Shown here: one piece after another, positions 46,451-58,859 of the stretch
Numbering within the stretch: position 1 is the first letter of the stretch
Layout of the letters: the number at the start of each line of letters is the position of its first letter
Source: Tanypteryx hageni
Taxonomy: Eukaryota > Arthropoda > Insecta > Odonata > Petaluridae
DNA: 64,000 nucleotides
Assembly (NCBI GenBank): GCA_028673005.1
Contig: CM054116.1
Coordinates: 35,002,854 to 35,066,853 of the forward strand
Direction: 5' to 3'
Position numbers and translations under genes: made by a program
The notes under the pieces: generated by a model
Told to the model about the DNA's origin: nothing
The model's input: the letters and a program-made list of their open reading frames with translations, nothing else
Databases searched by the model: none

Positions 46451-49221
46451 TGGACAATATCGATATCAACAAAGTGTTTCATGTGGTCACTAAAGGATTT
46501 TATGTTTTGTGCGTGTGTGAGAAAAAGTCTCTGGCATGGAGTAGTTTCCCCTAATCCCGGAGTGTGTCTGAGATTGCCTGTGCTAGGTCCCTGGCGTGGA
46601 GTAATTTCTCCTTAACCAGCGTATGAGTACTTCCTTTTTATTATTTTTATGGTTATTAGGTGGTTTTTCCATTTTGCATTAGTTGTAATTAACCATAAGG
46701 CTCTGATATTATTGTCTCTTTGAACTAAAGATTAGTTTCTGGAAATATAACTTCAAGGCAATTTATCCTCATATATAAGATCATCGAGAATGAAACTAAC
46801 AAATTTGGCTATAATTTCTATAAAAAGCGAAATAGTGTCAAAATTAAAATACGAGGAATTGATCAATGATTTTGCCCAGATGAAAGCCCAAAAAATAAAC
46901 TCAATCTAGTCCTTCTCGTAAAGTGGGCTCGCAAAGCTGCAATCAATAAATATGCTGATCGATAAACAGTGGCAAAATTAAGAGATTTTAATTCTTCGTA
47001 CAGGCATTTACTTTCATCAATAAATTTGTCATTCAATGTTTTATTTATTGTTTCTGAATGTTATATCTTTCTAAAAAAAGAAAATATCTAAAATAAATTT
47101 ATTTTCATTGTTAAGTATATAGTTTATAATCTTTCCTATCTTTGATATGCAGAGGGGCTGTAAATTTTTATCCCGCTTACACTTAATTTTCAACTGAAAC
47201 CGGCCCTGTCTAAGGGTGTCCTATGGTTTTAATGGATAAAAAAAGAATTATTGAAGTTTAATGGAGATGATCAGATAAAATGAACAATAGAGATGGTATT
47301 TTTTAATATAAACCTTTTGCTTATTTCCACAGATAAATGAGAACACGACCGGTTTCGGTGAAGTTTTCTAATAAAAAAATACTATCTCACATTGTTCATT
47401 TTATTTGATTATGGATTTCCACGAAGTCTCGGCCTCGTCCATTAACTTTATCCAGAGATGATCAGATATGGCATTGCTAAGGATCATTTCTAGTACGGGT
47501 GTAATGATTTTTACGTTTTTTTTTTCAAAGAAAGCGACTAATATGCATCGATTACACAAATATGTCAACTAACCTTTAACTCAAAATCGACATTTACTGA
47601 CGATGAATTTATATTAGGAACTTTATTAACATGGCAAGTTTAACACGTTTATTTCTATTTTTCAATAGACGTCTGTTGAAAAATAATAAGTAGGATATAT
47701 AAATATTAGTACTTTCCTTTTCATTTTCCTCGGCAACCATTTATTGATTTTCCGAATAAAATATTTCGATGTAATACTTAATGTTACAATAAACATATGT
47801 TTATGGAAGGAATCTTACTTTGATCAATAAATCGGTACACAAGTACTTTCGATTCATAATTAATTACCTCAACATCGTTTTCTTTGATGGCGACTTTAAA
47901 AAAACGTGGAACTATCTTATCTATTAAAATATTTAGTTGAATTAAATCTTATCGGATCTGATATTAATGAGAAATTGTTATTGCTCGCATATTAATCGTA
48001 ACCGAAGTGTGAAACATGGAAATCGCTTTTGTTTCTTTATTGTCTTCCGATATACTCTTTATCTTGGAAATCGTTTTCTTGATATACAGCTCACGATTGT
48101 TGTTTGCTCTGCAGCTAGAGTGATAATAAATTTGATTTTTTATTTAATAACTCCCAAGAGCCCGTTTTTCACGGTTTCTTCTGGGATTTTTAGACGGAAT
48201 TAACAGCTGAAATTTTGTACACATGTAGACAGTCGTAAGCGATGATTAAGGAAATAAAAAAACGCGGCAAAGAGGTCCTGATCCAATTTCCAATACGTTT
48301 ACATTCTCCAATCCATTAGCACGGGAACGAAATTCATATTTTTAAATCCCTAAAATGCAGAATTGAATCTAATGGTTGTTTGTTTGGGCGGGAAAAAAGA
48401 TCAAAGTTTATTTTTGCTGCCGACAAGATATAAAATTCTTCCAAATCAGCTTAAAATGACATTTGTTCAATCATTCAATAATAAAAGAATTTATTTACCA
48501 TAACGAATTTACGAATTATTTTAAATTTTATTAATTTATTCATATACAAATCAATAATTACAGTAACTTCAATTTAATTTATATGAAATTAAAACAGTTC
48601 TCAATTAGAAAGGAGCAAATATTAATTGCATACGTTTAAATATGCTTTCACGTGAATATAATTCTGTAAATCAAATTAAAGTGACCAAAAAACTTGTGAT
48701 ATTCATGAGTTACATACTGTCACTAAAGTTACCGTAAATTATATTACGTAAGTTTTTTTGCAATTTATTCGAGAAAGAATGATTTGTTGATTTAAAGAAA
48801 TTGGATCCTTTTCAATGGAATCATTGTATGTGGGCTATAACCATGAAAATTTTAAATTTTTAGCTGGAATATTCGTTAAATATTTGCCTAAAACTACAAC
48901 ACTACAGATGGTAGTTCACTACAGAGGCTACTTTGTTTAATTAGGAAATATAATTATACAATTTTAATTGTATTTCGTTTGGAATGCAGTTCTGGGCAAG
49001 TGAATTGTCATTTATTTATTTATTTTATCTCCACATTGAAATGTTTTAACATCTTCTATTCTAAAGGATAACTGTTCAACTATATATTATAACGTTCACG
49101 TGGCGAGTCATTGTTGAGCAACTTGCGCTACTTCCGTAAACTTTAATTTTTAAATATGCAGCATCATTATTTACGGTATATGAGAGCAAACTATATGTGA
49201 GAAAAATTTCAGAACAATTAT
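46451..49221. other. Intergenic AT-rich DNA with an inverted repeat
   Basis: No gene was recognised. Two similar GGCnTGGAGTAnTTTC segments lie at about 46533 and 46590. An inverted repeat is at 47273-47404. The remainder, including the 78-residue frame at 47967-48203, shows no motif. Confidence 0.45.
47273..47404. repeat. Inverted repeat with about 30-bp arms
   Basis: The left arm begins ATAAAATGAACAAT (from about 47275) and continues GAGATGGTATTTTTT. The right arm, reversed, reads ATAAAATGAACAATGTGAGA, then TAGTATTTTTTT. The spacer contains GACCGGTTTCGGTGAAG. It may be a small foldback element. Confidence 0.55.
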
Positions 49222-49762
49222 ACTGCAACCTCGTTTATCCGGATAGATGGGAAATGGACACGATTTGGGCAAACAAAAATCCGAGTAATCCGAAGCGAAA
49301 CTTTTAATTAACTACGTAGTTTGGTTAAATTAATCAATTCAATTATATGAAAAAGTTAGTGTGATGAAATAGAGATCGCGACATAAAAATAAATATATAA
49401 TTTAATACGGACACCTTTTATTAAAAGAATTTAGTATTAATCTATTGCTGATCAGAGAAAATCGTTTCTTTTCTAATCGTCTCTCGAAGACACCTGAGAT
49501 GAAGGTTATTTATCTGCATCGCTTCGCTTTGAGATTTTAGATATCGCATCAGTTTTTCATGCGTAGCATTTCCCTTCGCACGGATAATATAATATTGGTT
49601 ATCCGAATCGTCGGTACCGAACATCAATATCTCTCCATCATTCATGGAATAGGAGTTGCTGGAAAAATCAAGAAAAAAATATCTCAGTGGGGTCAGTTGC
49701 AAGACCCCCTTAAATATATTTATTTTCAGTATCCTTAAATATTTTTTTGCAGTTGTCATCAA
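49222..49762 (-). pseudogene. Tigger/pogo element fragment: transposase C-terminus and one end
   Basis: The minus frame 49762-49442 ends KLMRYLKSQSEA, LHLRCLRETIRKE, like the C-terminal tail of pogo-type transposases (a short helix, then LxxLRxxxxKK). About 210 bp beyond its stop, at 49222, the plus strand reads ACTGCAACCTCGTTTATCCGG, close to the Tigger terminus CAGTAGAACCTCGATAATCCGG. The catalytic domain is absent. The first half of this frame is probably not part of the original protein. Confidence 0.5.
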
Positions 49763-50049
49763 GTGGCATTAACACCATTACAGTACATCGGTGTAAAATC
49801 ATTACACTAAAACTAAAAGCAATCGGGATTAGTGGAGATCAGGGGCGTTTTAGTGTTATTCGTCTATACTGCAATCAAGCTTAGGATTATTCGGCAATTT
49901 CTCCTTTAATTAATAATTCAGCTCATTTATCTGAGAATTTCAAAGTTATAGCTATATTTTAAGAGGTTGTAGTTAGAAAAAATATCATATCACACTTCAC
50001 CGTGATATACTGCATTCATTACTGAATTTTTAGGCATTCTTTGAAAAAG

Positions 50050-51200
50050 TGAAAAATGGACGCCTTATGGTCAGGTCGTGACTATCCGTCCGTTAGTGCC
50101 TTTCATCTCCAAAACTACTTGCCGGATTTTCATGAAATTTGGTATTAAGGACTTCTGGGGAAAGGCAGTAAGATAACGATTTAAATAATTCACACAACAT
50201 AATCAAGAGTTTCACATTACTGGTGACAAAAAGCGAACTTTCCGTCTCATCTCGTAAAATATTAGAAATACGAAAAAATGTCTTCAAACTAATAGAACTA
50301 GCCAAATAAAATATTTCTTGCTCTTCACATTTTCATCGAAGTAGTTGCCGTTTTCAAGAAAATCAAACAAGCTAGTCGTAATTAACTCTGAACAAAAATT
50401 TTCCGTGGTTTTTTTAAACCCTGGAATAGGTACTAATCTATGGTAATTTTTACCCGCCAACGGGCGTGGCTTTCGCTGATCACGTGGTTTGACAGATTTT
50501 CCAGCATTCTCGGCTCTTCTCATTTCAATTGACGTTGAGCAGTAAAAAGTGACACACACACACACACGCACACGCACACACGCACCCACGCACACACGCG
50601 CACACGCACGCACACACACACATATATACATGTTTGTGTGCTTTTGGCACTTCTACAGCTATAGTGTACTGGGTAAATATTACTATATATTAGTATTCAT
50701 GTTAGTTTTTCCATGGATCACGTGCTTATTATTTTAACATATTTTATGTTTGTGAACGACAAATATAGCATAACAAATATAACATAAATTATTGTTGTTA
50801 AAAAGAAAATGGAAGGAAGGCATTCTTGATGGAGCTGTCGTATGAGCTGATGCATCCTCATCTTGAGAATCGCTATAAAGTTTCAACTTTGAAGCGTCGT
50901 GTACACGAATTTAACTAAATTTCATTGAAGAAATTGATAGTCTAAGTCCAGGAGTAAATGAACGTACCACCTGATAAACGTGTAAACGATATCTGCTATA
51001 AATATATAAATGCGTTTAATTTTCTTTCGTGAGCATGCAAACGTATAGCAAATGAAAGGAAATGGGTTATCTACGACGAAGAAATTAACTTTAAAACGTT
51101 TATTTTCGTTGCGCATAGACACAGCGTTTGTAAGCGAAAGGTAGAGGATAATTTATGACAAAGGAATGGGCGTGAACGTAAAGATTACATACATTACAAC
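50050..51200 (+). repeat. Dispersed repeat (family 2), copy 2
   Basis: Module a from GACGCCTTATGGTCAGGTCG (50062), with GGTATTAAGGACTTCTGGGG and ACTGGTGACAAAAA; module b TTTATGACAAAGGAATGGGC with GTGAACGTAAAGAT (about 51150-51190). A CA/CG-rich microsatellite (50551-50622) and other sequence lie between. Module c is missing. Confidence 0.55.
50551..50622. repeat. Imperfect (CA)n/(CG) microsatellite
   Basis: Alternating CA with interspersed CG and CC dinucleotides. Confidence 0.9.
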
Positions 51201-51392
51201 CAATTAAGTTAAGCGAGGAAGGTTTTAAATTATTTTCAACTAGTGTGTTACCCGTCATATGACGGAACAAGATTGGAAAGGTGTACTCCATGTCGGAGTA
51301 CACGGAGTTTTCAAATGCGTTCTTTGAGATTTCACGATGCTCTCAATATTTTTCGCTCAGATGAGAATTTAACGAGAAGCAAGCGAGGTACG

Positions 51393-51850
51393 TTGTAAAA
51401 TACATGTAGGTCTTTATGTAAAGTAGTGGAAATTATTGTCCGATTTTAACCAAAATTGGAATCGGCCGACCAATTTTAGCAAAATTTCTTAATACCACAT
51501 TTCATTACAATACGACAAGCGGTTCCCGTGTTGAAACAAAGGATTCTTGTAAACTACATGCAGGTATTCATGTAAAGTGGTCGTAATTGTTGTCTGATTT
51601 TATCCAAAATTGGAATCGGTCAATTAATTTTAGCAAAACTCACCAATACCAAATTTCATTAAAATACGTTCAGCGGTTTCCGAGTTGAAACAAAGGGGCA
51701 TTGTAGGGCTTCATGTAAAGGAGTCGTAATTTTTGTCCGATTTTAATCAAAATTGGAATCCGAAGACTAATTTTAGCAAAACTCCACAATACCAAATTTC
51801 AACAAAATATGTTCAGTGGTTCCCGAGTTTTAATATGCGGACGGACAGAA
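51393..51850 (+). repeat. Three tandem units of about 154 bp
   Basis: Units start near 51393, 51547 and 51701. Each contains TTCATGTAAAGnnGTCGTAAT, TGTCnGATTTTAnCCAAAAT, TGGAATCGG, TTTTAGCAAAACT, AATACCAAATTTCA and GTTCAGnGGTTnCCGAGTT. The last unit runs into GCGGACGGACAGAAACGACT. Non-coding. Confidence 0.75.
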
Positions 51851-51899
51851 ACGACTCCCCATATCGTTCACTTCGTGCAAAGCATGAATAATAATAATA

Positions 51900-52200
51900 T
51901 CCCCTCCCTCCCTCTCGCCGTCCCTCTCTTCCTCCCTCAGTTTCCCTCCCTCTCTCTTTCCTTTCCTCTCTCTCTTCCTCTCTCTCCCCGCCTCTCTTTT
52001 CTCCCACCTCCCCCCTCTCTAGTTCCCTTCTGTCCCAATCCACAGCTCTCCCTCTTTTTCTCCGTCTTCCGCTTTGTCTCTTTTCTCCCGTCCGTTTCTA
52101 CCTCTCTACCTCCCTTACTCTCTATGTACCTTCCATTCTGTATCCCTTCCTTCCTATCTCTCTCCTCACATCCTCCTCTCTCTTACTCTACATCTATATA
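51900..52200. repeat. Long polypyrimidine (CT) tract
   Basis: About 300 bp almost entirely C and T on the plus strand. It creates Ser/Leu/Pro-rich and, reversed, Arg/Glu/Gly-rich open frames that should not be annotated as genes. Confidence 0.9.
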
Positions 52201-52559
52201 GTCGTTCAGATAAGCAAAAGAATCCAAACAAAATCCCAGTCCCATTAGGATTACGTATTTTCTCAAAAAATCCTACGATAATCTAAGGCAACTATGAACT
52301 CGTATATATATAACACGTATGCGGGTTGAGGACAGTTGGTTCTCGAAGTTTAACAATGACGTGGTCGGCAAGGCAGCATCCCGTTTAAAAGCCAATATTT
52401 TCGCAAAATATGTGATTTAAATATGAGAGATTTGGAATGGTAGGCGGAAAAAGATTAATAGAATAAGAAATTTGATTAATATTCCTAGAAAAGTTCAAAT
52501 TTTAAGATCGTACGTCAATTATTTCTAAATTAAATATTCCAAAAGAATAAAAGTCTTCA

Positions 52560-52945
52560 CTTTAAAAAGTCGATTTTTACGTGTTATCTTACGGGAAACG
52601 GAAATCGCCCCCTGAAGTCGAACCCAGGTCTTTTTTCGTATCTATTTTTCGTCATTTGATTTTTATATCTGAATCAAATATTCCTGCGATATTTCAAACT
52701 TCCACCTAATCGCGAAGTTTGTTAAAAACGCGTTAAAATTGCCATTGATGACGTCAGCGTTACACACAAACCCCACCATTAGGCTTTTATTATAATTATA
52801 ATAATTGTTTTATTAACTACAGCTGATTAGAAATTAATCGGCAAATAGAAAATTCAATAGCTCCTTGACATCGCTCCTGATGCATCGTTTTGTAGTTCTT
52901 TGATATTATCCTAAGACATTAGTATTTATCTTTTTAGGCGCGCTT
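52560..52945. repeat. Fragments of families 4 (reversed) and 2 (module c)
   Basis: AAAAAGTCGATTTTTACGTG with TTATCTTACGGGAAA is the reverse of the family 4 stretch AAGATAACACGTAAAAATCG. From 52795, ACAGCTGATTAGAAATTAAT, CCTTGACATCGCTCCTG and TAGTATTTATCTTTTTAG match module c of family 2. Confidence 0.55.
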
Positions 52946-53049
52946 CGTTTCCAACCGCAGGCACCTATTACCTTCGTTCTGTCCGTCCGTCCGTACGCAT
53001 GAGATAACCGCCTGTTTGACTATTTATGTTTTTATATCCCGAAGAGGAA

Positions 53050-53270
53050 GGCAAACTGGGTCGGACATTACCCGAGGAGTGGGAGAGAGAGAGAGAGTAG
53101 GATCAAAGACGTGTTAGAAGGAAAACTAGATGGAGAAAGGGAAAGAGGTAGGAAACGGTTTCAGCTGATAGACGATTTGAAAGGGAAAGAGAGTTACCAA
53201 GATATGAAGAGGACAGCGGAAAATAGGAGTATAAGGAGAACCAGGTTTAACCATGAATAATCACGGACCC
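53050..53270 (+). pseudogene. Non-LTR retrotransposon reverse transcriptase, extreme C-terminus
   Basis: A plus-strand frame reads RIKDVLEGKLDGERERGRKR, FQLIDDLKGKESYQDMKRTA, ENRSIRRTRF. This matches the closing region of many LINE reverse transcriptases (LEGKIEGKRxRGRxR, WLDxIKxWxGxxYxELxRxA, xDRxxWR). Only about 65 residues remain; the usual Trp near the end has become Ile. No RT core is nearby. Confidence 0.6.
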
Positions 53271-55150
53271 GTCTACGGACAGACTACCTATGTTGATCCC
53301 GAATGTTAGTCAATGGAGGATCCTTGCATCTTTTCCGATGTTCTGCGCTTTGTTAGTTGCATAACATATGTGGGAATTAATTCTGCCTCAGTACCATTCG
53401 GCTCTCAGCGGACCCAAAAAAGCTTAATCTGGCGAAATTTTCGTCATTCCTCAGACAGTGATATGGAACATATGCTGATATCGATTAAATCATATCACAT
53501 AGCGCTGTTGTTATCACCTAAATTCCACGCACTTATACTTTTTTATTTAATGCATTAGAATGTATAGAGTAAATTTCTTAGTAATGACGAAACTAGGACA
53601 TAGTGTGCCATTTTCTCACTCTAATGTTGATAGTGCATCTTAAAAGGATAGGTCACGATTTCGTTAATGCGTCAGTGGAAAATACAAAATGTAATTAGTA
53701 ATTATTAGCACTTAATTGATTCCAGAGTGTACACTAGTTATTTGTATCTACGAATCTTAAAATCTTCAGGTAACGAAGATAAGTACAATATGTTTGATAG
53801 CGACTCATGTTCATTAATATGATTTCATTGTATTAAAAGGTAAACCGCTATATTTTTTTTGCTCATTAAAAATTTTCTATCTAACATTTAGCTTTAGCAA
53901 GTAGTTAACTAAAGATACATTCTGATTCAAAGATTTAGAGGTAAATATTTGTAATTTTTACCATAAAATAGGATTTTCTTCCTAGTTACATTATATAAGC
54001 TTTAAGGAATCCACATCTAAAAATTTGACATTGTTGGAATGAAATTTTTTTATAGCCTATTCAGCTGCTCGATAAACTTTGAAATGGACATATAGAATAA
54101 TTGTTTAATTAGCATGAAATGCAGACTTAAGATTTGTATCATTTCCTCATTTAAAATATTTTAAAACAACTAAGTTTATTAAAGAATAATTAGCCAATAC
54201 ACGTTGGAAGCCTTTTTCCTTGAAGCAGCCGTGAACCTAATATTTAAATCTCGCTCAGGGAATGATGAAATTTATTTTAAATCTACCAAGGAGAAATCTG
54301 TTAGTTTGATATCAATTAATTAATTAATTAATTAATTACAAACGAAAGAGAGCAAAATCCAAAAATGGGATTTTCGTATAATTGCTTCAGTTGGGCGCTA
54401 AGACGATTTTCCCACTTGGCGAAGTTTTAACTCCCAAAAGCAAATGGAAATTAATATCCCGAAGTTTTCTTATTAATTTTAAAAAGAAAAGTACCTGATA
54501 TTATCTCATCTCCAAACTCCTCCATAGAATCGAAAATGCGTAATTTTCTCATTTTTAACCGTGGACATTAAGAGGATTTTCGCACTTCTCGGTGTTCTCT
54601 TAAATGTATAAAAATTTCTTTAACTACAAACTTTTCTTTTACGGGGTTGAAAAATATTCCAGGTTTGATTTGTAAATTTTGGTACTTCCCATAAACTTTC
54701 ACATTGGATTTCAAAAAGCACATTTTCAAATATACGAATCGGTGCTTCCATTTCTTTTAAAACTCTTAGAAGTGGAAAACTTTGTTCAAGTCGGTTTGAT
54801 TGTGCTTGGGCTATGCACTTAAAAATTATATTATTAAACAAAGTTATGCAAATGAAGTTATATTTTAATTTCATAACTTTGAGATCAGAAGCACAATTCT
54901 AAAGATTCCTGGATGAGCTCATATTCACACAAATTATTGCAAAAATAGAACTAAAACTTTGCTTAGATTGATATATCGACCATAATAATTTTTGTGTCCA
55001 AATCGATTGCTTTATGAAGATTCGCAAAGAATGCTGATAAGCATTGTGCATTAACTGAATTTTATTCTTAACTAGTGTAATTGCTCGTCAAAAATGACTT
55101 AATTATGAAATTAAAATAAAAGGTATAAGCCGTTATTTACAAAAAAATTA
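53271..55150. other. AT-rich intergenic DNA
   Basis: No gene or element was recognised. A short TTAA-repeat run (TTAATTAATTAA) lies at about 54317-54338. Confidence 0.5.
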
Positions 55151-55154
55151 ACCA

Positions 55155-56010
55155 AAGAACGCCTTATAGTCAGGTCATGTCCGGCCGTCCGTCCTTCCGC
55201 ATGTTTCGTATGTTAAACTACTGGGTGGATGTTCATGAAATTTGATATTTAGGACCTAAGGGCAAAGAAAATAAGAAAATGATATAAATGGTTCACGTAG
55301 CCTAATCGGGAGCGCCACTTTACTGGTGACGAAAAATGAACTTTTCTTTATATCCCGTAAATAACAAAAAAAGCTTCCAAACAAAATTTGTAGAACTATT
55401 CAAATAGCATATGTTTTGTTCAGTACATTTTTATCGAAGGAATAGACGATTTCAAGAAATTCAAACGAGAAAGTCGTAATTCACTTTGGCTAGAAAAGTT
55501 TTCCCGTGTTTTTCAATTGTTGTCCACGAAAACAAGCTTCGTGCTAACTGAAGTAAGTAATATCTGGTGTAAACAACAAATTTATTTAATTTTCTTTCGT
55601 GCGCACGCAACATTTGGTAAATGAAGGGAAATGGATAATCTACGACGAAGAAACGAACGAAAATGCGTCTATTTTCTTTATGTACACACAGCGTTTGTAA
55701 GTGAAAAGAAATGGGTTATTTACGACGAAGGATTGAACGTGAACATAAAGATTTTATTACTACTATTCGAGCGAGGTAAGTTTTAAATAATTGTCGTTTA
55801 TTTTATTAATTACAACCGATTAGGAAATTAATCGGCGATTCAGAAATTCGATATTTCCTTGGCATCACCCCTGGAATACCATTTTTCAGTCCTTAGACAT
55901 TATACTTAGCTATTAATATTGATCTTTTTTCGACACAATTGCATACATCGTAAGGAACGCCTCTGCCTCGCATGTGTGCACGCATGATGTGTGCATCTTT
56001 CCTCTCTCGT
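55155..56010 (+). repeat. Dispersed repeat (family 2), copy 3, most complete
   Basis: Modules a, b and c are all present: GAACGCCTTATAGTCAGGTC, TTTACGACGAAGGATTGAAC with GTGAACATAAAGAT, and ATTACAACCGATTAGGAAAT with CCTTGGCATCACCCC, ending GCATGTGTGCACGCATGATG. The junction between b and c is uninterrupted here, in contrast to copy 1. Confidence 0.65.
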
Positions 56011-56429
56011 TAATATGCTACACTCATCCCCAAGTTAAACAAATGGAGTAAATGAACGTTCCTGGAATGGACCCCATGTTATTATGATATAGATTGATAT
56101 TGTTAAAAACTGCGAAATGTAGAAACCCCAGAATATTGAGAAAAAAATCGTCGAAGTAGTGCTTGCTTCCGTTCTGGAGTTATTCGCGTAAAACCACAAT
56201 CCGCCACCAGAGGTGCCAAAGTCGAGCGTTACATTCCAAGTCATAAATGCCTTTTATTACTATAGTCGCAGAATAACACCTCAATCTTTTGCTTATCCTA
56301 TTTATTTGATAAATTACTTACATGAAACGAATTTTTTCCATGACGGCTTATAACGGACTCTTCATAAACACGCCACAAGAAAATGGAAACTCTCAGTAAC
56401 TGTCCACTAAATAATCTATCGTCTATATT

Positions 56430-57010
56430 AATTAAAGGCGGTGTGTGTCTGTGTGTGGATAACATTTCTCGAAAACAAAAAAAACTAAGAGACTTTAAAC
56501 CTGGTGCACTTACCAATGGGACCATGAGGATGTGCACCTCGAAGCCAGAATTTTGATTTTTGCGGGGAGGGGGGAAGTGGAGGGAGGTGCCATTTCCCAT
56601 AAGATAACACGTAAAAATCGATTTTTCGATTTACAGGCTTGTACTCTTTTGCAAATTAAAATTAGAAAAAATTAGCCTACGATAATCGGACCTAGACCGT
56701 TTTAAAGAAAAATAAATAAAGTTTCTTATGCTTATCGTCAAATTTTTCTAAGATACAAAATCGCTAAGTTCTGCGTTTAAATCATATTCATTGGAAAATT
56801 TAGTCAATTTAACGATATGTTGACTTGCCGACTGTGTCATTGTTAAATCTCGAGATTGTACTGTCGCCTCAATCCTATATGCGTAGGAAAGCGTGATTTG
56901 AATGTTTTAATACGTGAGAGAGATTGAGAGAGAGGAAGAAAAAGAGAGAGAGAGAGAGACAAAATTAAATGTTCCATAAATTAAAAATACTTTTGAGCGT
57001 ATAATAATTG
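56430..57010 (+). repeat. Dispersed repeat (family 4), copy 2
   Basis: Shares all blocks listed for 42595-43600, in the same order and orientation, and again follows a family 2 copy by about 400 bp. It ends in an interrupted GA run (56917-56960). The conserved pairing suggests families 2 and 4 are parts of one larger element. Confidence 0.6.
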
Positions 57011-57079
57011 TATAGCGTAATGTATTTCTTCTGTATACAATTTCTATTCTCCCAAAACTATATTTGTTACTCTCTGAAG

Positions 57080-58320
57080 CACTCAACTATGTGAATTTTA
57101 TATTTATTTCTTGCCTTTTAGTGCATATAAAAGTTGGTTTTATTAATTTTTATTTAAATTTTAACTTAATACTTAGTTCATGCATACCCGTCATATGACT
57201 GGCAATTACGCTAGTATATTTATAATCCCGAGCACCGGAGGTTTTATTCTTCTATACATATAAAAAGTATTTTGTTCATCAAAACGAAATATACATTCCT
57301 GCCAGTTTTCGGGGTTTAGCAACTCATTATCATTGAATGCACATCTCATTTGCTCCACAGGCGAAAGAAATCGATAGAATAATTATTTCTGACTGACTTT
57401 GCAGCCATGTTATGGATTCATTTGAGCACTGCCTTAATGATTGGGGTATGGCCTAAAGCTTTGTGGCATATTTTCTTCCATCTTTCTGGAAGTTCAAACC
57501 ATTTGGTAAACTTACACCGAATCCGCTTCGTCAGTTAATCCCGCGAAGTTTCGTTGTTTCTTTGGCATTTCATTTCCTTGGCTATGTGCAACTTCCTTTG
57601 CATTGGTCCCCGTCTCCTTCGGCGTAATATTTTTCCCATGCGCACAATATTTCCGTCGACGATGCGTAAATACACCTCTCCTGTCGACATAGGATCGTTT
57701 CATCAATTTAGCGCTCCAACTTTTCTGTTTTTGATACGGAAAGTGAAATGGTGCATCCATCATTTCAGTTGAAGTACAAGGAGGGCGGAAAACAATCGTC
57801 TAAGCGGCCGTTCTATCCGTTCCAGTCGATTAATCGTGCAGAGTGACGGACATCTCGCGCGTTCGGATGACCTCTTAGTATGGAAATGTTTTCAATTAGA
57901 TCTACCACAAAAGGGTAATTTTTATAATAGGCGAAGATTCAGGTGACATACAAAGTCGCAGACGAGATAATTCGTGACCTAATTTACTTTCCTCGTCGAT
58001 GAACATCGCGGTCGATCGTCGAATAAAGATACTCGCGTCACTAGGCGTCTATACAGGGTCAACGCGCAAAACAAGTGAGAATCGTCGGTTTCAGGAAAGA
58101 TTCTAGGACGTAATTGCGAAAATATTCTATTAGGACAAAAAAATGAGCAGATTATTGGAAGAAATAAAAGATGGGTAAAAAGGGATCGATACCAGTAGGT
58201 CAAAGTTATGCCTTGTCAAAACGTTTTCAGGTTTTAACAATTTTTCTTGTCGGACAAGTAAAATAAATACGTATAATTATTAAGATAAATTGAGAACTCC
58301 TTCAGTCGTAAAATTAACTT
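57080..58320. other. Intergenic DNA, no gene recognised
   Basis: ACCCGTCATATGACTGGCAA at about 57187 recurs at about 51250 (ACCCGTCATATGACGG), so this part is repeat-derived. The 83-residue minus frame at 57512-57763 is Lys/Arg-rich with no known motif. Confidence 0.45.
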
Positions 58321-58324
58321 AAAG

Positions 58325-58367
58325 TCACCCAATGCATTTTGCCCACTAAGTGGGCATCTTCAGGGGG
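58325..58367 (-). ncRNA. Hammerhead-like motif, second subfamily
   Basis: The minus strand reads CCCCCTGAAGATG, then a perfect 6-bp helix GCCCAC-TTA-GTGGGC, then AAAATGCATTGGG. CTGAAGA is an acceptable core; the G of GAAA is mutated to A. ATGCAT is a palindromic helix III and CCC/GGG could form helix I. Probably a decayed Penelope-like ribozyme. It lies about 1 kb upstream of the SLC22 start codon, antisense to it. Confidence 0.45.
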
Positions 58368-58859
58368 TATGTTGCTTACGACAGTGACCAAAGTCAAATG
58401 CTACCAACATCACGTATAATTATATTCAAGGATCTCAAGAAAGTGAGTGGTCTGTCGCGAAACGGGCAATTTCGACATGGGCCTGGAGAAAAGCCAATTC
58501 ACTTTCGTGCACAGAGCATTGCTGTACCCATATGGCATTTTCACAGTAATTGCGACATTACGGTCGACGCTTAAAAGAACATTTCCTAAATATTTTGAAA
58601 CTTTTTATTTTCTATAGTAAGGAAACCGACCTCTGGGTTTAGAAATGCTATTCCACGGAGTAAAGGAGTCAATCCACGCATTAGCTAAGTAGCGACTTGA
58701 ATAGATCAATTAAAAAAATGATCCCTAAAATTCATTGATAGATCTCTGCATTCGGTTTAATTTCAATACGCGTGATATTATACGCAGTCAAGTCCTCGTC
58801 TGCGTATGAATTGGGACAAAAATTCTTAAATAAACATCTGCAACCGATATCTGTAATTT

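Noticed and set aside
51809..52286. Ser/Leu/Pro-rich ORFs and the opposing Arg/Glu-rich ORF
   Set aside because: Caused by a long polypyrimidine tract; no start context or domain.
57512..57763. Basic 83-codon minus-strand ORF
   Set aside because: No known motif, no splice signals that extend it, and nearby repeat-derived sequence.
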